DNA of 32,518 nt from the NCBI RefSeq assembly GCF_009377185.1, contig NZ_VJZC01000050.1, forward strand, positions 1 to 32,518, given 5' to 3'. The translations under genes were made by a program, and so were the position numbers. The notes under the pieces are model-generated. The model was given only the letters and a program-made list of their open reading frames with translations. It was not told the origin of the DNA and did no database searches. The DNA comes from Streptomyces spongiae. GTDB lineage: Bacteria > Actinomycetota > Actinomycetes > Streptomycetales > Streptomycetaceae. Positions 8,136 to 16,108 of this stretch are shown piece after piece (positions within the stretch are counted from its first letter, which is position 1; every line of letters starts with the position of its first letter).

Positions 8136-9161
8136 TCAGCGTCCCGAAAGGCTGGAGCTGCGCACCACCAGCTCCGGTTGGAGGACGACCCGCTTGTGCT
8201 CGTGCGGCGTGGGTGCCGTCTCCGTCTCGGTCTCCTCCAGGAGCAGTTCGGCCGCGAGTGCTCCCATGGTCACCGCGGGCTGCCGTACGGAGGTGAGGGG
8301 GACGGCCGCGGCGGCGGCGAACTCGATGTCGTCGTAGCCGACGATGGCGAGGTCGTCCGGCACGCTCACCCCGGCCGCGAACATGGCCTGCAAGACGCCG
8401 AGGGCGAGCAGGTCGTTGGCGCAGAACACGGCGGTCGGGCGGTCGGCGAGACCGAGCAGCCGGGCGCCCGCGTCGCGGCCCGCGGCCACGTCGAGGCGCT
8501 CGGTGGGCAGCTCGCGCAGGGAGTCGGGGCCCAGACCGGCCTCGGCCAGCGCGCTGAGGGCGCCCGTACGGCGGTCGCGGACCTGGTTGAGGCCGGGCGG
8601 GCCGCTCACGTACGCGATGGAGCGGTGCCCGGCGTCGATCAGATGCCGTACGGCGAGCGCGCCGCCCGCCACGTCGTCGACGGACACCGAACACTCGGTG
8701 GTTCCCTCGGCGACCCGGTCGACGAGGACGAAGGGGATGCCGTGGCGGCGGAACGTCTTGATGTTGCGTCCGGTCGCGTCGGCGGGCGTGAGCAGGACGC
8801 CCCGGACGCGCTGTTCGGCGAAGAGCGACAGGTACTCGGCCTCCTCCCCCGCGCTCTGCGCGCTGTTGCAGACCATCACGCCGAGCCCGGCCTGGCGGGC
8901 GGCCCGCTCGGCGCCGCGCGCCACGTCCACGAAGAAGGGGTTGCCCATGTCGAGCACGAGCAGTCCCATGATGCGGCTGCGCCCGGCCCTCAGCTGGCGC
9001 GCCGACTCGCTGCGGACGTAGCCGAGGCGGTCTATCGCCGACAGCACGCGGGCACGGGTCTCGGAGGCCACCGTGTCCGGGCGGTTGATCACGTTCGAGA
9101 CCGTGCCCACGGAGACTCCGGCGGCGCGGGCGACGTCCTTGATACCCACCGACTGGGTCAT
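8136..9161 (-). CDS. LacI-family repressor, probable rhamnose regulator
   Basis: This 341-residue protein has the standard LacI layout: helix-turn-helix at 5-30 (GIKDVARAAGVSVGTVSNVIN), hinge helix near 50-60 (ESARQLRAGRS) and a periplasmic-binding-like effector domain (GLLVLDMGNPFFVDVARGAE onward, with the late VGYDDIEFAAAAAVPLTSVRQP). It is the last gene of the leftward rhamnose unit, 123 bp after the BNR gene. Two LacI-type palindromes lie between the divergent rha promoters, so it most likely represses both units and is released by rhamnose or a metabolite of it. The ATG at 9161 has GGAGG about ten bases upstream. The ligand is inferred from context only. Confidence 0.9.
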   Translation of the reverse strand: MTQSVGIKDVARAAGVSVGTVSNVINRPDTVASETRARVLSAIDRLGYVRSESARQLRAGRSRIMGLLVLDMGNPFFVDVARGAERAARQAGLGVMVCNSAQSAGEEAEYLSLFAEQRVRGVLLTPADATGRNIKTFRRHGIPFVLVDRVAEGTTECSVSVDDVAGGALAVRHLIDAGHRSIAYVSGPPGLNQVRDRRTGALSALAEAGLGPDSLRELPTERLDVAAGRDAGARLLGLADRPTAVFCANDLLALGVLQAMFAAGVSVPDDLAIVGYDDIEFAAAAAVPLTSVRQPAVTMGALAAELLLEETETETAPTPHEHKRVVLQPELVVRSSSLSGR

Positions 9162-9222
9162 CGGGCGAGGACCTCCAGGGAGATACGGGGCGGCGGGTGC
9201 GCGTTCACATTACCTTCAGGTG

Positions 9223-9261
9223 CCGTGACCAGCGCACCCGCCACGGTCGCGCCGGTCACGG
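9223..9261. terminator. Inverted repeat between BNR and lacI genes
   Basis: CCGTGACC (9223-9230) and GGTCACGG (9254-9261) are perfect 8-bp arms with a 23-bp loop that is itself GC-rich. The repeat lies 24 bp past the BNR stop on the minus strand and could be a weak terminator or a regulator site before the repressor gene. No T-run follows. Confidence 0.3.
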
Positions 9262-9284
9262 TGTCCCGTTCCCGGCGCCGTGGA

Positions 9285-10715
9285 TCAGGCGGGCAGGCGG
9301 AAGTTGAGGTTGCGCAGCGCCGAGGGCGTCGTACCGCTGGACTTCTCCTGGTACATGATCGACAGGAAGTTGTCCTGGCCGACCCGCGTCTCGTCGATCA
9401 CGACCTCGCCGAAGGCGTTGAGCCCGGCGCCGACACCGTCGTACAGGACCGTCCAGTCCGTGTATCCGGACGCCTTGGAGGCCCCGGCGACACGGCAGAA
9501 CGGGAAGATCGCGTACGCGTTGTCGTACTTGTCGAGGATCAGCTTGGTGCGCTGGCTGGAGTTCAGCGGGACCGGTATCTCGGTCTTCTGCCAGGTGCCG
9601 GAGGAGTTCTTGCGGACGTGGAAGGCACGGCCGTTGTTCGTCCGGTCGGTGACGTAGTTGGTGGTGCACTGGCCGAAGCGGCCGGGCACGTAGCTGATGA
9701 TGGCGTGCGGCCGGCCGGCCGAGTCGGTGAACTGGCTCTCCTGGTTCATCAGCGAGTGGTCCGGGTTGAGCGCGTCCACGACCAGCCCGGAGTCGGTGAC
9801 GGAGACCTTGTCGGAGCCGCCGGTGGTGCCGACGACGGTGCCCGCGTTGTTGCGCCAGGTGCGGCCGCGGTCGTCCGAGTAGACGTAGCCGGTGTCGTGG
9901 TTGGTGATGCCGCCGCCGCTGCACATCACGGCGCCGTTCTGCTCGCGCCAGGTGAAGAACGAGTGCAGTCGCCCGTTCCTGTCGTAGTCGATGCCGTGCA
10001 GGTACATGTTGCGGGCGGTGCTGGAGCCGTGCTCGCTGGTGTACGTGCCGGTGGAACTGGACCACTCGCCGAGGTTGGTCCAGGACGTGCCGTCGTACTC
10101 GGCCAGCGCGTTGCGGCCGTTGCCGGAGACGGCGACGCGGTAGCTCAGCTGGAGCTTGCCCTCGGGTGTGGAGATGAACTGCGGGTAGGTGAACTGCGAG
10201 GTGAGCGCGACCCCGTCGAGTGTGGACTGGGGCGCGCCGAAGCGGCTCGTGGTCCAGCTCAGCCCGCCCGGGTTGTCCATGAGGCCGGCGACCGACTTGA
10301 CGTAGGTGAAGCCGTCGCTGTGGGAGTCCATGTTGAGGTGGAGGCGCCCGTCGACCTTGGAGATGCCCATGGAGATGACGTTGTGGGAGTCGTCGTAGCG
10401 GAGGGTGTGGCCCACCTTGACGGTCGACCAGGTGGTCCCGCCGAGGACGCGGCGCCCGACGACGGCGTTGCGGTCGGCGGTGTACCAGGCGGCGTACTGG
10501 TAGCCCTTGTAGGTCAGCAGCCCGTTCTTCTGGAACGCGTTGTTGTTGACCAGGCCGTCGTAGGAGACGAAGTAGATGGCCTGGGTGTCGAGCAGGGTGC
10601 TGCCGGTCAGGGTGAGCGAGGGGCCCGGGTCAGCGGCGCGGGCGGTGCCGGAGGCGAGGGCGGGGGTCACCACGGCGCCTGCGAGGGCGGCGCCCAGCAG
10701 CGTGCGTCTGTTCAT
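9285..10715 (-). CDS. Tat-exported BNR-repeat beta-propeller protein, putative polysaccharide-active enzyme
   Basis: This 476-residue protein starts with a twin-arginine signal (MNRRTLLGAALAGAVV, cleavage likely after SGTARA near 27). The rest is a predicted seven-bladed propeller with BNR-type blades such as YSDDRGRTWRNN, and it resembles the BNR_4 family. Members of that fold include rhamnose-related polysaccharide lyases acting on ulvan or on rhamnosyl-glucuronate ends. Its place in a rhamnose import and catabolism unit, between mutarotase and repressor, makes release of rhamnose or rhamnosyl oligosaccharides outside the cell the likeliest job. The exact lyase or hydrolase class is inference; catalytic residues cannot be assigned by eye. 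ATG 10715 has GGAG nine bases upstream. Confidence 0.75.
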   Translation of the reverse strand: MNRRTLLGAALAGAVVTPALASGTARAADPGPSLTLTGSTLLDTQAIYFVSYDGLVNNNAFQKNGLLTYKGYQYAAWYTADRNAVVGRRVLGGTTWSTVKVGHTLRYDDSHNVISMGISKVDGRLHLNMDSHSDGFTYVKSVAGLMDNPGGLSWTTSRFGAPQSTLDGVALTSQFTYPQFISTPEGKLQLSYRVAVSGNGRNALAEYDGTSWTNLGEWSSSTGTYTSEHGSSTARNMYLHGIDYDRNGRLHSFFTWREQNGAVMCSGGGITNHDTGYVYSDDRGRTWRNNAGTVVGTTGGSDKVSVTDSGLVVDALNPDHSLMNQESQFTDSAGRPHAIISYVPGRFGQCTTNYVTDRTNNGRAFHVRKNSSGTWQKTEIPVPLNSSQRTKLILDKYDNAYAIFPFCRVAGASKASGYTDWTVLYDGVGAGLNAFGEVVIDETRVGQDNFLSIMYQEKSSGTTPSALRNLNFRLPA

Positions 10716-10769
10716 CTCGGGGACTCCATTGTCGGGCGAGCTGAGCGGTGGGGGTTCACATGGGGAGTT

Positions 10770-11090
10770 TCAGGCGAGGTGGAACACCTCGGTGAGCGGT
10801 TTCATGGCCTCGTCGGGCCGGGCGCCGTCCAGCGACTCGAAGAACGGCGCCATCTCCGCCTGCCAGCGGGCGTTGACGTCGGTGGCCTCCATGCCGGCCT
10901 GGGCGGCCTCGAAGTCCTCGGTCTCCAGGTAGCCGACCAGCAGACCGTCCTCGCGCAGGAAGAGCGAGTAGTTGTGCCAGCCGGTGGCCGAGAGCGCCTG
11001 AAGCATCTCGGGCCACACGGCGGCGTGCCGCTCGCGGTACTCGTCGAGGCGGTCCGCCCGGACCTTCAGCAGGAAGCACACGCGCTTCAT
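10770..11090 (-). CDS. rhaM: L-rhamnose mutarotase
   Basis: This 106-residue protein fits the short RhaM/RhaU family, which interconverts alpha and beta anomers of L-rhamnose. The opening MKRVCFLLKVRADRLDEYRERH, with H22 in RHAAVWPEM, matches the family, including the His that is catalytic in Escherichia coli RhaM. The later GWHNYSLFL and the NARWQAEMAPFF segment are also typical. ATG 11090 is preferred to the adjacent TTG at 11093 because GGAGG then sits at a normal spacing. It lies 17 bp after the substrate-binding protein gene on the same strand. It should supply the anomer used by the isomerase after import. Confidence 0.95.
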   Translation of the reverse strand: MKRVCFLLKVRADRLDEYRERHAAVWPEMLQALSATGWHNYSLFLREDGLLVGYLETEDFEAAQAGMEATDVNARWQAEMAPFFESLDGARPDEAMKPLTEVFHLA

Positions 11091-11107
11091 CAACGACCCT
11101 CCGGGGA

Positions 11108-12190
11108 TCAGAAGTTGAACTGGTCGATGTTCTTCTTGTCGAACACGGTCGGCTTGCCGAGGCTGATCACGCCGTCCTTGCCGATGGTGTACTCGCCCAT
11201 GTCACCGGCCTTGAACGTCTCGCCCTCCTTGCCCGTGATCTGGCCCGAGGACAGCGCCACGGCCGTACGGGCGGCCAGCTCCCCGAGCTTCGCCGGGTCC
11301 CACAGCTCGAACGCCTCGACGGTGCCGTTCTTGACGTACTTGCGCATGTCGTTCGGGGTGCCGAGACCCGTCAGCTTGACCTTGCCCTTGTACTTGGAGC
11401 CCGACAGGTACTGGGCGGCCGCCTTGATGCCGACGGTGGTCGGGGAGATGATCCCCTTCAGGTTCGGGTACTCCTGGAGCAGGCCCTGGGTCTGCTGGAA
11501 GGACTTCTGGGCGTCGTCGTCACCGTAGGCGACCTTGACGAGCTTCACGTCCTTGTACTTGGGGTCCTTGAGCTCGTCCTTCATGAAGTCGATCCAGGTG
11601 TTCTGGTTCGTCGCGGTCTGCGCGGCGGACAGGATCGCGATCTCGCCCTTGTAGCCGATCTGCTCGGCGAGCAGCTGCACCTCGGTGCGGCCGAGGTCCT
11701 CGGCGCTGGCCTGCGAGACGAAGGCGTTGCGGCAGTCGGGCTTGGTGTCGGAGTCGTAGGTGACGACCTTGATGTCGTTCTTCATGGCCTGCTTGAGCGC
11801 GGTGCACAGGGCGCCCGGGTCCTGCGCGGACACGGCCATCGCGTCGACCTGCTGCTGGGTGAGGGTGTTCACGTAACTCACCTGGCCGGCGGTGTCGGTG
11901 GCGCTGGACGGGCCGACCTCCTTGTACTTGCTGCCCAGTTCGGTGAGCGCCTTCTCGCCGCCCTTGTCGGCGGAGGTGAAGTACGGGTTGTTGACCTGCT
12001 TCGGCAGGAAGCCGACGGTCAGGCCCTTCTTCAGCTCGGCGTTGGGGTTGGCCTTGGCATCGGACGCGGCGGAGGCGTTCTCCTTGCTGACGTCCTTCTT
12101 GGTGGTGCCACCGCAGGCGGTGGCGGCGAGCGCGAGGGAGGTGACGGCGACGAGGGCCGTACAGGCACGGCGGAGGGATGACTTGCGCAT
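11108..12190 (-). CDS. rhaS: Rhamnose ABC transporter, substrate-binding lipoprotein
   Basis: This 360-residue protein has a signal peptide with positive start MRKSSLRRAC, hydrophobic core and lipobox ending at C26 (LAATAC). The mature part is a type I periplasmic binding protein of the ribose/rhamnose group (GLTVGFLPKQVNNPYF, VNTLTQQQVDAMAVSAQDPGAL, ISPTTVGIKAAAQYL). It would capture L-rhamnose at the outer face of the membrane and deliver it to the RhaPQ permeases. It follows the second permease gene after an 85-bp gap holding a recurrent hairpin element, which could allow its expression level to differ from the permeases. Sugar assignment comes from the surrounding rha genes. Confidence 0.93.
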   Translation of the reverse strand: MRKSSLRRACTALVAVTSLALAATACGGTTKKDVSKENASAASDAKANPNAELKKGLTVGFLPKQVNNPYFTSADKGGEKALTELGSKYKEVGPSSATDTAGQVSYVNTLTQQQVDAMAVSAQDPGALCTALKQAMKNDIKVVTYDSDTKPDCRNAFVSQASAEDLGRTEVQLLAEQIGYKGEIAILSAAQTATNQNTWIDFMKDELKDPKYKDVKLVKVAYGDDDAQKSFQQTQGLLQEYPNLKGIISPTTVGIKAAAQYLSGSKYKGKVKLTGLGTPNDMRKYVKNGTVEAFELWDPAKLGELAARTAVALSSGQITGKEGETFKAGDMGEYTIGKDGVISLGKPTVFDKKNIDQFNF

Positions 12191-12221
12191 GGTGGGTTCC
12201 TTCTTACTGAGGTGAGGTGGA

Positions 12222-12273
12222 GCGCCCCTTCAGGGGCGCGGGGAACTGCGCGACCAGCCACAGACAACCCGCG
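12222..12273 (-). repeat. Recurrent Streptomyces intergenic element, copy B
   Basis: On the minus strand this reads GCGGGTTGTCTGTGGCTGGT, then CGCGCAGTTCCCCGCGCC and a hairpin closing with GGGGCGC. It is the same element as the plus-strand copies at 1851-1901 and 17310-17361. It fills most of the gap between the second permease gene and rhaS inside one transcription unit. The hairpin could slow decay or end part of the transcripts, but that is inference. Confidence 0.8.
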
Positions 12274-12275
12274 GT

Positions 12276-13265
12276 CTAGGAACGACCTTTCAGCGGAGCG
12301 CTACGCGCTCGGGCAACAGCGATCTGCCGTGCAACCCGCGGACCGAGCACGGAGAGGACGAGAAGAACACCAGTGACGACGATCTGCGACTGAGCGGAGA
12401 CGTCCTGCAGACTCATCACGTTCTGCAACGCACCGAGCAGAAACACCCCGGCGATCGCGCCGCCCAACGTGCCCTTGCCACCGTCGAAGTCGATACCGCC
12501 GAGCAACACCGCCGCCACGACGGAGAGTTCGAGCCCCGTGGCGTTGTCGTAGCGGGCGCTGGCGTAGTGCAGCGCCCAGAAGATCCCGGTGAGGGAGGCC
12601 ATGAGGCCGGTCACCGTGAACAGGACGAGCTTCTGCCGCTTGACGCGGATGCCCGCGAACCGCGCGGCCTCCTCGCTCGCGCCGATCGCGAACAGCGACC
12701 GCCCGAACGGGGTGGCGTGCAGCGCGACCACGGCGATCGCGAGCAGCACCAGGAACGGCAGGAAGGCGTAGGGGATGAAGGTGTCCCCGAGTCGGCCGGC
12801 CGCGAAGTCCAGGTACTGGGTGGGGAAGTCGGTCACCGCGTCGGAGCCGAGCACGATCTGTGCGATGCCCCGGTAGGCGGCGAGGGTGCCGATGGTGACG
12901 GCGAGGGAGGGCAGCCCGAGCCGGGTCACGAGGAGGCCGTTGACCAGGCCGCACACCACACCGAGCAGCAGGCAGATCGGGATGATCGTCTCGATGGTCA
13001 TGCCCTGGTTCCACAGGGCGCCCATCACCGCACCGGACAGACCGGCGGTGGAGGCCACCGAGAGGTCGATCTCTCCGGCGACCACGAGCAGGGTCATCGG
13101 CAGGGCGATCAGTGCGATCGGCAGGGTGTTGCCGATCAGGAACGACAGGTTGAGGGCGTTGCCGAAGCCGTCGACGGTGCCGAAGGACAGCAGCAGGACG
13201 ACGATGAGGAGGGCGCCGACGACCGTGTCCCAGCGGACGGCGCGCGCGAGCGACGAGTCAGCCAT
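12276..13265 (-). CDS. rhaQ: Rhamnose ABC transporter, permease 2
   Basis: This 329-residue membrane protein has the RbsC/branched-chain permease fold, about eight to ten transmembrane helices. The family loop GSSEEAARFAGI-type region appears as IGASEEAARFAGIRVKRQK, the site that contacts the ATPase. An N-terminal GEIDLSVASTAGLSGAVMG and late LLGGIDFDGGKGTLGGA are characteristic. It starts with an 8-bp overlap with the preceding permease gene, showing tight coupling. With its partner it forms the channel of a rhamnose importer. P/Q naming follows the gene order known from Rhizobium rha loci. Confidence 0.92.
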   Translation of the reverse strand: MADSSLARAVRWDTVVGALLIVVLLLSFGTVDGFGNALNLSFLIGNTLPIALIALPMTLLVVAGEIDLSVASTAGLSGAVMGALWNQGMTIETIIPICLLLGVVCGLVNGLLVTRLGLPSLAVTIGTLAAYRGIAQIVLGSDAVTDFPTQYLDFAAGRLGDTFIPYAFLPFLVLLAIAVVALHATPFGRSLFAIGASEEAARFAGIRVKRQKLVLFTVTGLMASLTGIFWALHYASARYDNATGLELSVVAAVLLGGIDFDGGKGTLGGAIAGVFLLGALQNVMSLQDVSAQSQIVVTGVLLVLSVLGPRVARQIAVARARSAPLKGRS

Positions 13266-14298
13266 GGCGGGCGTTCCTCTTCTTCAGGGCGGAGGCCACG
13301 CGCAGGGCGACGATCCGGTCGACCGCGATGGCGAGGATGAGCAGGATGCCGTTGATGGCGAGCACCCAGACCGAGCTGACACCGAGGGCGGGCAGCACGC
13401 TGTTGATCGAGGTCAGCAGCAGCGCGCCGAGCGCGGCGCCGTAGACGCTGCCGGAGCCGCCGGTGAAGACGACGCCACCTACGACGACCGCGCTGACGAC
13501 GGTGAGTTCGTAGCCGTTGCCGGTGCTGGAGTCGACGTTGCCGAACCGGGCCAGGTACAGGGCGCCGGCGAGTCCGGCGAGGGCGCCGCAGAAGGTGTAC
13601 GCGGCGAGGATCCGCTTGCGGACGGGGATTCCGGCGAGCCGTGCGGCCTCCGGGTTCGACCCGAGGGCGTACAGCTCGCGGCCGCTGCCGAAGTGCTTGA
13701 GGTAGTACGCGGTCGCCACGAGGACGACGAGGGCGATCATCGCCAGCCAGGGCACGGCGGAGATGCCGCCGGAGCCGAAGTCGACGAAGCCGTCCGGGAG
13801 GGCGGACGCGACGATCTGGCGGGAGCCGACCCAGATGGAGTCGATGCCGCGGATGATGTACAGCGTGCCGAGCGTGACGACGAGCGCCGGTACCTGGCCG
13901 AGGCTGACGAGGAGTCCGTTGAGCAGGCCGAAGCCGATGCCCACCAGGACCGCCAGCAGGATGGCGACGACCGGGTTCCCGCCGCCCTGGAGGTACGTAC
14001 CGGCGGCGAAGGCGCTGATGCCGAGCGTGGAGCCCACGGACAGGTCGACGTTGCGCGTGATGACGACCAGCGACTGACCGGTGGCGACAAGGACCAGGAT
14101 GGTGGCGTTCAGCAGCAGGTCCTTGATGCCCTGCTGGGTGAGGAACTGGCTGTTGCCCAGCTGGGTGATGACGATCATCACCAGGAAGACGACCAGGATG
14201 GCGAGTTCGCGCATCTTGAAGACGCGGTCGACCAGCCGGGTGCCGCTGGACTTGGGCACCTCGGTCGCGGGAGCTGGGTTCGGGGCGGTCACCGTCAT
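13258..14298 (-). CDS. rhaP: Rhamnose ABC transporter, permease 1
   Basis: This 346-residue permease is of the same family as its neighbour: [19 protein letters not shown], the ATPase-contact loop [14 protein letters not shown] and [18 protein letters not shown]. The ATG at 14298 is chosen because it has GGGAGG upstream and overlaps the ATPase stop as ATGA. A longer open frame upstream encodes only Arg/His-rich shadow sequence of the ATPase gene. The protein carries a hydrophilic N-terminal stretch of about 25 residues before the first membrane helix. It forms the transport channel together with RhaQ. Confidence 0.92.
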   Translation of the reverse strand: MTVTAPNPAPATEVPKSSGTRLVDRVFKMRELAILVVFLVMIVITQLGNSQFLTQQGIKDLLLNATILVLVATGQSLVVITRNVDLSVGSTLGISAFAAGTYLQGGGNPVVAILLAVLVGIGFGLLNGLLVSLGQVPALVVTLGTLYIIRGIDSIWVGSRQIVASALPDGFVDFGSGGISAVPWLAMIALVVLVATAYYLKHFGSGRELYALGSNPEAARLAGIPVRKRILAAYTFCGALAGLAGALYLARFGNVDSSTGNGYELTVVSAVVVGGVVFTGGSGSVYGAALGALLLTSINSVLPALGVSSVWVLAINGILLILAIAVDRIVALRVASALKKRNARHG

Positions 14299-15812
14299 GC
14301 GGCGGCCCTCCCGGTGGCTGCGGCCATCACGGATTCCTCGGTGGCGTCGGAGCGAGGGATCTCGGCGGTGAGGCGGCCCTCGTGCATCACGAGCACGCGG
14401 TCGGCCATGCCGAGGATCTCGGGCAGGTCGGAGGAGATCATCAGGACGGCCACCCCGTCGGCGGCCAACTCGCTGAGCAGCCGGTGCACTTCGGCCTTCG
14501 TACCGACGTCGATGCCACGGGTGGGCTCGTCGACGATCAGCACCTTGGGGCCGGTGGCCAGCCACTTGGCGAGGACGACCTTCTGCTGGTTGCCGCCGGA
14601 CAGCGTGGAGACGGTGTCGGCGATGCGCGCGTACTTGACCTGGAGCTTGACGGCCCAGTCGAGGGAGCGGCTGCGTTCGGCGCCGCGGTCCATGAGGCCG
14701 GCCTTCACGGTCGTCCGCAGGCCGGTGAGGCCGATGTTGCGCTCGATGGACATGTCCATCACCAGGCCCTGGGCGCGGCGGTCCTCGGGGACGAGGGCGA
14801 GCCCGGCGGCCATGGCGGTGGAGGGGGCACCGTTCGTCAGTGCCTTCCCGTCGACCTCCACTTCGCCCGCGTCCCAGCGGTCGACGCCGAAGACGGCCCG
14901 GGCGACCTCCGTGCGCCCGGCGCCGACGAGTCCGGCGAGGCCGACGATCTCGCCGCGCCGCACATCGAAGGAGACGTCGGTGAAGACGCCCTCCCGGGTC
15001 AACCGGCGTACGCTGAGCGCCACTTCGCCCGCCTCGACCTCCTGCTTGGGGTACAGCTCGTCGAGGTCGCGGCCGACCATACGGCGCACGAGGTCGTCCT
15101 CGGTCATGCCGTCGACCGGCTCGCTGGAGATCCAGGCACCGTCGCGCAGGGTCGTGACCCTCTGGCAGATCCGGAAGATCTCCTCCAGGCGGTGCGAGAT
15201 GAACAGCACCGCGGCGCCCTGCTCACGCAGTGTGCGGACGACGCCGAAGAGGCGCGCGACCTCGCTGCCGGTGAGGGCGGCGGTGGGCTCGTCCATGATG
15301 AGGACGCGGGCGTCGAAGGAGAGCGCCTTGGCGATCTCGACGATCTGCTGGTCCGCGATGGACAGTCCGCGTGCCGGGCGGTCGGGGTCGAGTTCGACGC
15401 CGAGGCGCTGCATCAGGGCGAGGGTGGCGGCGTGCGTGGCCTTGTGGTCGATGCGGCCGAGGGCGCGCTTGGGCTGCCGGCCCATGAAGATGTTCTCGGC
15501 GATCGACAGGTCGGGGAAGAGCGTGGGCTCCTGGTAGATCACGGCGATGCCGGCGTCGCGGGCGTCGGCCGGGCCGTGGAAGACGGTCGGCTCGCCGTCC
15601 AGCAGCACCTGGCCGGCGTCCGGACGGTGGACCCCGGCGAGCGTCTTGATGAGGGTCGACTTGCCCGCGCCGTTCTCACCGGCGAGGGCGTGCACCTCTC
15701 CGGGGAACAGCTCCAGGGACACGTCCCGCAGGGCGCGCACCGCTCCGAAGGACTTCGAGATGTCCCTGAGCGCCAGCACCGGGGCCGGACCCGTGTCGGA
15801 CGGGTGGGTCAT
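14295..15812 (-). CDS. rhaT: Rhamnose ABC transporter, double ATPase
   Basis: This 505-residue protein has two fused ABC ATPase domains, as in RbsA-type sugar importers. The first has Walker [10 protein letters not shown] (45-53), signature LSIADQQ and Walker B MDEPTAAL (about 173-180). The second has the degenerate Walker [10 protein letters not shown] (294-302), signature LSGGNQQ (404-410) and [11 protein letters not shown]. The lack of the P-loop lysine in the second site is normal for this family and means only one site hydrolyses ATP at full rate. It is the first gene of the leftward unit, with a LacI-type operator 45 bp upstream of the start and a promoter beyond it. It powers the RhaPQ channel. 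Confidence 0.93.
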   Translation of the reverse strand: MTHPSDTGPAPVLALRDISKSFGAVRALRDVSLELFPGEVHALAGENGAGKSTLIKTLAGVHRPDAGQVLLDGEPTVFHGPADARDAGIAVIYQEPTLFPDLSIAENIFMGRQPKRALGRIDHKATHAATLALMQRLGVELDPDRPARGLSIADQQIVEIAKALSFDARVLIMDEPTAALTGSEVARLFGVVRTLREQGAAVLFISHRLEEIFRICQRVTTLRDGAWISSEPVDGMTEDDLVRRMVGRDLDELYPKQEVEAGEVALSVRRLTREGVFTDVSFDVRRGEIVGLAGLVGAGRTEVARAVFGVDRWDAGEVEVDGKALTNGAPSTAMAAGLALVPEDRRAQGLVMDMSIERNIGLTGLRTTVKAGLMDRGAERSRSLDWAVKLQVKYARIADTVSTLSGGNQQKVVLAKWLATGPKVLIVDEPTRGIDVGTKAEVHRLLSELAADGVAVLMISSDLPEILGMADRVLVMHEGRLTAEIPRSDATEESVMAAATGRAAA

Positions 15813-15856
15813 GGGGGCTCCTCGACGACGCCCGCGGGGCGGGCCTCACGGCGTCG

Positions 15857-15868
15857 TGAAAGGTTTCA
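15857..15868. promoter_or_regulatory. LacI-type operator of the leftward rha unit
   Basis: TGAAAGGTTTCA has perfect 5-bp arms TGAAA/TTTCA around two bases, close to the TGAAACGTTTCA form recognised by many LacI proteins. It lies about +8 to +19 relative to the leftward promoter start predicted near 15876, a typical repression site. Confidence 0.65.
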
Positions 15869-15882
15869 ACTGGGTTGCCGGG

Positions 15883-15912
15883 ACGTTAGGCACGACGCGC
15901 AGGTCGCGTCAA
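15883..15912 (-). promoter_or_regulatory. Predicted promoter of rhaTPQS-rhaM unit
   Basis: On the minus strand a TTGACG -35 hexamer (15907-15912) is separated by 18 bp from a TAACGT -10 hexamer (15883-15888). The transcription start would be near 15876, giving a leader of about 64 bases with the operator just downstream. The pattern fits the vegetative HrdB consensus. Confidence 0.55.
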
Positions 15913-15921
15913 TGGGTGCGG

Positions 15922-15938
15922 ATCGAAATTTTTTCGAT
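15922..15938. promoter_or_regulatory. AT-rich 7-bp-arm palindrome between the divergent rha promoters
   Basis: ATCGAAATTTTTTCGAT is a perfect inverted repeat (7-bp arms, 3-bp centre), strikingly AT-rich in this genome. It lies upstream of both divergent promoters, at about -46 to -62 of the leftward one and about 60 bp before the -35 of the rightward one. That is the usual place of an activator or catabolite-control site. The cognate protein is unknown. Confidence 0.5.
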
Positions 15939-15997
15939 AGATATGCGATAGGGAGAGGTCACGTCCTGGTCACGACGGGTGGGCTGTGTCAGAGGGG

Positions 15998-16026
15998 TTG
16001 ACAGTCATTCCGAGGGCTCCTAGCTT
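15998..16026 (+). promoter_or_regulatory. Predicted promoter of rhaI-rhaD-rhaB unit
   Basis: A perfect TTGACA -35 hexamer (15998-16003) is followed after 17 bp by TAGCTT (16021-16026), an excellent Streptomyces -10. The start is expected near 16033, inside the operator at 16032-16047. The leader would be about 76 bases. Confidence 0.7.
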
Positions 16027-16031
16027 CAGCT

Positions 16032-16047
16032 CCTGAATCGTTTCAGG
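16032..16047. promoter_or_regulatory. LacI-type operator of the rightward rha unit
   Basis: CCTGAATCGTTTCAGG is palindromic with one mismatched pair and has the central CG typical of LacI-family sites. It covers the predicted transcription start of the rightward promoter. Its core resembles the TGAAA/TTTCA site at 15857-15868, so one repressor, probably the LacI protein encoded at 8136-9161, could bind both. Confidence 0.75.
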
Positions 16048-16108
16048 CGGGCGTCCTTACAGACGGCCGTCGCCCGTTGTCCGGACCCGATGTCACAGGA
16101 GCCCTGAA

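Noticed and set aside
8106..11528. 1140-residue plus-strand open frame
   Set aside because: It lies opposite the LacI, BNR and mutarotase genes, has low-complexity Val/Gly/Arg-rich sequence and no ribosome site; it is a high-GC antisense shadow.
14299..14565. N-terminal extension of the RhaP permease
   Set aside because: It would overlap the ATPase gene by 270 bp with Arg/His-rich sequence; ATG 14298 has a good ribosome site and a 4-bp overlap.
12886..15537. 883-residue plus-strand open frame
   Set aside because: It is antisense to the permease and ATPase genes, with Ser/Arg/Thr-rich translation and no motif; a shadow frame.
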